The position numbers and the translations under genes are program-made. Positions 42,030 to 50,700 of a stretch of DNA of 64,000 nucleotides are shown piece by piece (positions within the stretch are counted from its first letter, which is position 1; each line of letters opens with the position of its first letter). The notes under the pieces were generated by a model that was not told where the DNA came from, ran no database searches, and saw nothing but the letters and a program-made list of their open reading frames with translations. This DNA comes from Pteria penguin (taxonomy: Eukaryota > Mollusca > Bivalvia > Pterioida > Pteriidae): assembly GCA_035048485.1 (NCBI GenBank), contig CM068584.1, positions 65,282,542-65,346,541 on the forward strand, written 5' to 3'.

Positions 42030-44648
42030 TCTTTGAGTACTTAACCTGACAGTCATTATACTTTTGTTCTAACGCCGTGTGGTTGCGACATTTTCTGTAC
42101 CATGTTGCAGTGCTGAACAATTCTGAAGTGTTCCTTTATTTTGGGCGATCATTGCGAATGTGACATCGCAAACAGCAAATGCTTACGCCTCGCTGATGTC
42201 CCGACCGACATCTGATTTTCAGGGGTTAACAAATGGCATCTTTGGTACGTTGTAGGAACATATATGAATACCAAGGCGAAATAACTCTAGACATTTCGTA
42301 TTTTACATTAACAATGACTACATAGTAAAATGTACATATATGTAACATATTTGATTATTTTCAGATTTTCTTATTCTGCTGACGAGAAATGTTTCCTTTA
42401 GCTCTTGGATTGGTCTACACATGCTACGCTACGTTCACACATTTGTTTGGGCAGACAATACAAAATTCTCCTTCCAGAATTGGGCGAAGAACGAACCGAA
42501 TAGTGCTCCAGTCGGAGGAGTGTTCGTGAAAAACTCCGTAAGTACAACATATGCAAATTTAAAAGAGGTCAAAGGACGATAAATTCAAAGAAAAAATGAG
42601 GCACTTGTATATGCAATTGTTTACCTAATGGAAGTATTGAACTATTTTAGGTTTTATGTTTTATACTTTGCGGTTTATGTTTGAATTATACTGTTATACA
42701 GAGTTACTTCCCATTTGGGACGGTATCTGACGTAAAACACTTATGACGTCATCAAATTCTATGGAAACTGATCTAAAACTTAGGGAAATTATAGTCCACA
42801 AATGATGTTTTCATAGGAATTTGATGACGTCATAATTGTTTTACGTCAGATACCGTCCCAAATGGGAAGTAACTCTGTATAACGAAAAGACTCAATAGCA
42901 TGATGGGTTTTACTTAAGAATTGTACACATTTCAATATTGTTCACTTGGAAAAATGCCAGGAGACCTAAAATTTGAGAAAAAGGGGATTTGCCATTCTTT
43001 TATGATTAGGTGAACGTCTCATTTAATTAAGTGTTATTACAAACATATTCTTAAATTTTTTTTAATGGGACAGTTTTCATGCATATTAAGTCCAAATCGG
43101 TGTACAATGTTGAAAATATATTTGGGTTTTATGGCAGGTGAACCTCGCCGGACAGGAAGTTTTGTAAATGCCCATCGTGGTAAACTATGTGCTATAGTGG
43201 ATTGAGGCCACTTACTTTCGACTTTTACGCTATGTGAAATACTTTGCCATTACTACCATACCATGTCATATGAACATAGAAATTTGATCATTAGATCGTA
43301 CATCTATAATGTCATATTTGTTTAAACACTACCTTACTCCATGCTTGGTTTTCAGGAAGAATGCGTAGAAATGTATGCACGGAAACAGCAAGGAATCGGG
43401 AAGTGGAATGACAAAAGATGTTCTGTTCTTAGACCATATATCTGTCAAATTGCAAAAAGTGAGTAACATTTTCCACATACCAAAACAATATCAAATGCTA
43501 AAATGATCAAATTTTCAAATTATACAATTTTCCACATACCACAAAATTATCAGATGCCATTATTATCAAATTTTTCACTTATTACAAAAAATGAATTCAG
43601 GTTGTGTCTTGCTTTCCTAAAATATCCACTTTAGAAGTTTCATATTCACACAATGTGCTGTCTTGTTCTTACTTATCTAATCATATGCTGAGAGATTATT
43701 TGACAATTTTACTCATTTATTATTGAAATGTGTATCAACAATAGTGTATTAGAACCCATATATTTATAGTGCGCTTATACCTACCCAAAGGACTTGTTCA
43801 AATACTCCATCTTTGACAGTGCTTCTAATGGTTAAGGGAAGGGATTCTCTAAGTCGGATTAGTCACATGACCCAATATGGGCTAATTCTCTGGATTTATC
43901 GTCGCTTTATATAAAAAATCTGATATTTTGAAATATCATTATTTCAAACTGAAGTCGTATCGATTTTAAGGAAGAGTAGGGGGTCAATCGCCGTAGGATT
44001 CTTCAATGAATTTTGGAAGTTTAATGACTGGTATAGCTCTTGTGTTCAAAATATTGTTCAGCAAAGTTGTATTACGGTCCATGATAAACCCCGAGTTTAA
44101 TCCCCCCCAGGTCATGTTCGGAATGTTTCAGAGATTATCTTCGTTTAGATCTTGGTGTGATGTCATACCGACTTCGAGAATGGAAAATATAAAACTTAAG
44201 AAGATGGCAGTGTTTAGCAAATGTTGGCGTGGTTGTAACTTCTCGCCACATTTTACCATTATACTGCTACCTTACAAAAAGTTGTAAATAATGTTTTCTG
44301 GAGACACATTACCCTATTTGGACGTTTCCATTTGCCTGGTAAAAAGCGGCGGAACAAAAGATAAATAATAATAATAAAATAAAAAAATTAAAAGACAGGG
44401 TACAAAACGAGGAAGTACCGAAGGGTAAACCATATCTCATAGTCCATGGAATACAAGGACAAAATCGCGTATAGTGTCATATTCAGACAAATGCGAGCCC
44501 TAATAGAATCGAAGGGAGGAGTAAGCGTCCGCTGGTTGCATGCAACACCCGTCGCAAAAGTCCTGCAACTGCTTTTCTAGGAAGTAAATACATAAATATA
44601 CACATATGAACACATGAAAGAAACAACAATACGAAATCTTATTATCCT

Positions 44649-44728
<80 letters not shown>

Positions 44729-47700
44729 AAGACCTGAATCTGTTTTTATTTTCCTCAGATCCAAGCATCACTCCACACATCAACACAAAGCGATGCCCAA
44801 GCGGATTCATAGGTTATTCTTCAAGTTGTTATAAATATGTGACTGCTGGCGCCACCTGGGCACAAGCGAGCACTGGATGCAAGAACCTTAATCCTAATGC
44901 TACACTGCTGATAATGAATGATATCTATGAGGACGCATTTGTCTCGGGACTGGTCAACTGTCCAACGTGCTCATACTGGACTGGTCTGAGTGATCAAGCG
45001 GTCAGTAAAACTGATGGAGGGTAGTAATAGTTATTCATTTCTTTATCTGGAAGTCTACAAACGGAAAGGCGAAAGGAACATCAATCTCCAGAGATTTATG
45101 ATACATATCACTAAAATACACACCTATATCTCAAACAATACGTTGTTATATAAATTTCTAAATGAGACTTTTAAATCTCAAGGTCCCATCTTTTAGGAAG
45201 CACTTGATTGCTTCTTTCATTAACTTATTTTCACACGTTTATCCCCCCCCCCCCCAAAAAAACCCCGCCTGTTAATCTATCACATTACTTCATACATCTT
45301 ACGGAGTATTTGGCGAGATTGACTTTAATGTATACTTCAAATTTTCAGTTATCAAAATAAGTAAATTACACTAAAACTAAGGAGTACCTCCCTCATTCAT
45401 GCATAGCTCTGTCCTTAGATAGATTCTTTGGTTCACATTTCGGTCATTTTGGCTTCACCACTGCTCTTCAAATATTTATATATTTTGAGAATTCCAATCA
45501 TTTGGCCACGAGCATCACTGAAGAGACATAAGTTGTCGAAATGCGCACATATGGCACTAAATTAAAAAGTATATATGTTCTATATTTATAGAAACAAAAC
45601 ATGCATGATATGACTTTGATATGACCGACGGTTTTAAGAAGTGTATGACCGATCTCTGAGACATAAAGGCGGAAAAAAAAGTCTGACAAACATGACTTCC
45701 CAGTTTTCAACAGTTTTCAGTCTTGTGGCAGAAAGAAAATAGATTCGAAAAGTAATCAACCATTATAAGACAGAGATGCTTATAGGAACTCGAGGCAGAA
45801 ATGTCTGTATGACAAGTTAAATGTTAAACCAATACACCAAATCTGTCCCCTTATCGGAATGTCAAAATCTGAAGCATACAACTTCGTCAACACGACTTAA
45901 AGAAACGGGAAAGCTTTGATATATAGGCAGATTTGATCTACTTTCTATGTTTTAGAATTGCATTTAATATTCTATTTCCACGGTAAAGAGGAATAATATT
46001 GGCAAGATTAAATCTAGCCAAACACCAAACATTTCTTTTTTAATATTTAAGTAGAAAAGACAATTTAAGCACTAATTCTGCGTTGTGTTCAGAAATGATG
46101 TAATATTCACCATGACGTCATAAAGAGTGCAAGTCCATTTCACATTGTAGGACTTTTCTGTAACCACACTGTTTAGTTTTATGTCATTGCACATTATGAC
46201 ATCATCTTTTCTCCACAGGTGTCGGGCACATATCAATGGCCGCTGACGTGGCCTGTGACGTATACAAAATGGGGAAAAGGGGAGCCAACCCGTGGAGCAG
46301 GAGAAGGCTGTGTCGCTGTCAACAACAATGTATGGAATGATACCAATTGTAACACACAGATGGGATATGTGTGTGAAATCAATAAAAGTAGGATTTGAGA
46401 TACTTAATTATCAATAAAAGTAGGATTTGACATATTTAATTATCAATGTCCAAAAGTCTGTGTTATGCATGACAAGTTTCTTTGTATCTGTCTGATGCTT
46501 TCAGAATTTAATCAGTTTATTTTTCATCGGATGAAGGTATATTCTGGCAAAAGGTTGGTTGGTTGATTGGTGTTTTACGTCGCTTTCAGCAATTTTTCAG
46601 TTATATCGCGACATGGAAGCAGGAGGTAACCAACCTCTTAAACATAGTGGCGCAATCCGGGAATCGAATCCGGATCGTCGGCGCCGCAGGCCAAGCGCTT
46701 AACCACTACACCAAGCCTACCCCTCTGGAAAAAGGACGGAATTTTCACAACTATCCATCTTTTTTTCGGGGTATTCTTTCATCCACCGAGAAGTTACCAA
46801 ATTCATTTCGTTTGCTTCTCTCACTATTTTGAACATTTACATCAAACGAGAATTTCTAACGGGAACTATTCATTTCCAGCGCAAAATTAAAAGTGAAAGT
46901 GGAGACTTGAAGTCAGCGGAGAAATTTAGTTCATAGGGATTTACAAAAATTCATAAGCCAATCAAATTTACTGTTACCTCCGTAAATTCAATGATATAAT
47001 CTTTCGTCCATTTTCTAACCACCCCTAGATCAATATGTTATGTCTGTCTTTTTTCTAAGCAAGACAACAGACTAGGTAAACGTATCGTACTTATTGCGCA
47101 ACCGCCACATGAAGTATGTCCTAAAAACGATGACACCATTACTTACAGATACATAATTTTGCCTGTAAATTGTAACAAAAAAAAGTTACTTAGTTTATAT
47201 GATGGAACCTCATTTTCCTCATTCAAATGTATGTTCCGACCTGAAATATTTTTGGCCGGATTGCAGAGCAATTTCGGTTTATAGATTGGCCATATTTCAG
47301 GCAAGGAAGGATTGTTGTTCCATATATCCATGTATAGACCTCCTATCGGAAAATATTTCGAAAATAATATTTTACACAGAATTCGGTTCCAATACATTGA
47401 TACTATGAAAATTGTCACCAATCAAAGGACAAATCTTACTATAGCTTAACATGTAACATTTCTTAATTTCTCTTCCCCAGTTAAACCGCCACTTCCTACC
47501 CAGCCACCTAGCGGCCAATGTTCCAATAACCAGGCCTTTTCCAACGGCTACTGTTATTATTTCTCACGATATCAGACGGCTTCATGGCCAGAAGCCAAAT
47601 ACAAATGTATACAACTAGGCATGGATTTAGCGAGCATACACAACAAGGGAGAGAACTCCTTTATATGGAACACATTTTTTACCATGACACCGTACAGCAA

Positions 47701-50700
47701 TGAAACTGCACCAAACTCACCCACAAATGTCTGGATCGGGATGACAAAAGGATTATCGTGTGAGTATAATAAAAAGTGAATTTTAGAATATGCTTTGTAC
47801 CTCTGGGGAAAAATTTCCAGGGAGGGTATAACGTGGGAACTACTATTCCCTCGATTTCCAGTCACAGCGGGAAGGCACCAAGTAAATACTTTTTATGTCC
47901 AAAGATCGATAGATCGGGGGCATATTGTTTTTTTTTTCCTGTCTGTCTGTCCGACAACTTTAACCTTGGACATAATTTTTGAACCGTGAGGGAGAGAGAC
48001 TTTGTATTTCACTTGCTTACTCAACTATTGAAGCTCTTTCAAATGACCTTTGACATTGACAGTGACCTTCAAGCTAGAAATAAATATTTCTGTCTTTGTT
48101 GCTACCGGGGACATAGTGTTTCACAAACACACCTTGTTTGTTTTTATTTATTTTATTTTTTGTGGGGTTTGTTTTGTTTATTTGGGTTTATTTTTTGTTT
48201 TTGTTTTTCTATTTAATTTCTTGTTTGTTTGTTTTGTTTTGTTTTTGCTTTGTTTGTTTTGTTTGTTTCGTTTTGTTTTGGGGGAAGGTGATGTTTTTAG
48301 GTTTTATTTTGTTAAGGATAGTCTAAGGTCGTAATTTTACTACTATGTTTATTAACATCTTGTAAAGATGTATTAAAAAGAATTCGTTTGAAAATATTTC
48401 CTCTTCTCAGAATTACCTTAGATTCTTATAGTTGTAACGTATAAAGTAGGAACTATCTGAACTTGAAACCTATATGAAATCATATATGAAATCACGAAGC
48501 ACCATTGAAAGTTAAGTTGGAGCAGGTGTTATTCAGTGGATGAAGTGCATAATCGTAACTGAGAAACCCTGGGTTCGACTCCCGCTGTGTACATATCGGT
48601 TTTTTCTCTCTTGGGTGAGAGAGTGAAAGCCCAGCCGTCATTTTCACAAAGAATTATACGTTATTTTTTACAAGTAGTATAATGTACGTACACAATAAAT
48701 CCCTAAGTCGTTAAGTAATCCATACGTAAAAAGACTTGTGGATAAATTTACGATTGTTTGTGAAAATGACTGCTGGTCTCGTGTCGCGGTGAGCGTGGCA
48801 CGTGAAAGATCTCTCACTGCTTCGAGTAGGTCCGTTGCATAGGGATGACTTTCTCAAGTAGATGCAGTCACCAAATAATCGTAGAGTAACTTAAAACAAT
48901 AATCCATCAGACAAAATTAAGTTGATCGAAACAAAATTTCAGATCTAGTTGTCGATCTATACATGTGTGCTTAAAATGTTTTGCCGTTGTTGAAAAAATA
49001 ACCCCCTCCAAAAATAAAATGAAAACAAAAAACAAAAAAAAAAAAAAAAACCCAAACAAACAATCAAAACAAACAAAACAAAACAAAATAAACCCCTAAA
49101 AAACAAACCCCCCCCCAAAAAAAACAACCCCCCCCCCAAAAAAAACCAAAATAAAAAAAAAAAAAAAACAAAAAAACAAAAAACCACCAAATAAATCAAA
49201 ACAAAACTCTGGACATTGATATTCCGAATTTCTTCTTCAGCGGGATTTCAATGGACAGATAATACACCAGCCAATTATTTTGCCTGGGGACGAAACCAGC
49301 CCTCTGACCCTCTGGCAGCGACGAACGAAGAGTGTGTGGAGATGCTAATGCGCAGTGGGCGATGGAATGACGTCACATGCTACACCAAGAGGTCGTATGT
49401 CTGTAAACAGAAATTTGGTGAGTAACTATGATATACATGTAAATATGTGTAACATGATTAGGTAAGTGATATGTAAATGTGTGTAATATTATTGGTAAGT
49501 GGAATGTAAATATGTGTAATATCATTGGGTAAGTGATATGTACATATGTGTAAAATGATTGGCTAAATGATGTGTAAATATGTGCAACATGATTGGGTAA
49601 GTTATATGTAACAATATTTGTAATATAATAAGGTAAGTGATATGGAAATATGTGTAATATAATAAGGTAAGTGATATGTAAATATGTGTAATATGATGGG
49701 TAATTAATATGTAAATATGTGTAATATAATTGAATAAGTAATAGACCATATTCCGATTTTGATAATTGCTGTCTTTTTGTCCGAGCTGATACATTTTGGC
49801 GTTGTTTTTCATAGTGACGTCATAACGCCTGACATAGATTCATTATAACGTCACTTTGAAAAACAACGCCAAAAGGTATTAGCTCGGACAAAAAGACAGC
49901 AATGATCAAAATCGGAATATGGTCTATTTTGGTAATAGAAGTGGGAAAGTATTATGTCAATTTATATGTGTAATATAACTATGTGGGTAATATGTAAACA
50001 TGTGTATTATGATTTTGTAAAATGTAAATACAAGTAATGTGAAAATGAAATGATGGTAGCCCATTTCAGACTTCATTCTATCTGTTTATCTATCCAGTCA
50101 TTTATCATTCATTGTTTGCGCATTTAATTGCTTATTCCTTCATTTATTTCTTTGTTTATTAATTTATTCAGAGATAAAGACATGGACAAGCAATACGTGA
50201 TGATATTTTAATTCGCAATATTTTAATATTACAAACATTTTTCAGGAGCTGGACCAACAAATTATCCTATTCAAAATACGGGTCAAGGTCAACCTGTGAA
50301 CCCAGGACAACCTGTTAATCCAGGACAAACTGTGAATCCAGGCCAAACTGTATACCCTGGTCAAACTTTATATCCAAATCAAACACCGAAGAAAATGCCG
50401 AATGTAAATTTCCCATCCGGTCAGGGATCGCCTCAGAGGCAGTCGCAATGTATGTTCTTAATTTAAATTTGAAAGACAAGCAATTCTTAATTTACATGTA
50501 GATATAACGTCATTTCCTGAATAGCGAACAAGGTGTGGCTAAGTGGATAAAGTGATCGGCTCGAGACCGTGAGGTCCCGGGTTCGACACCCGCCGGATGA
50601 AACAGAGAAAACCGAGGCCCCGTGTCACGGTAGCCGTGGCACGTAAAAGATCCCTCACTGCTTCGGGTGGGTCCGTTGCAAAGGTAGAAATTTCTATGCA

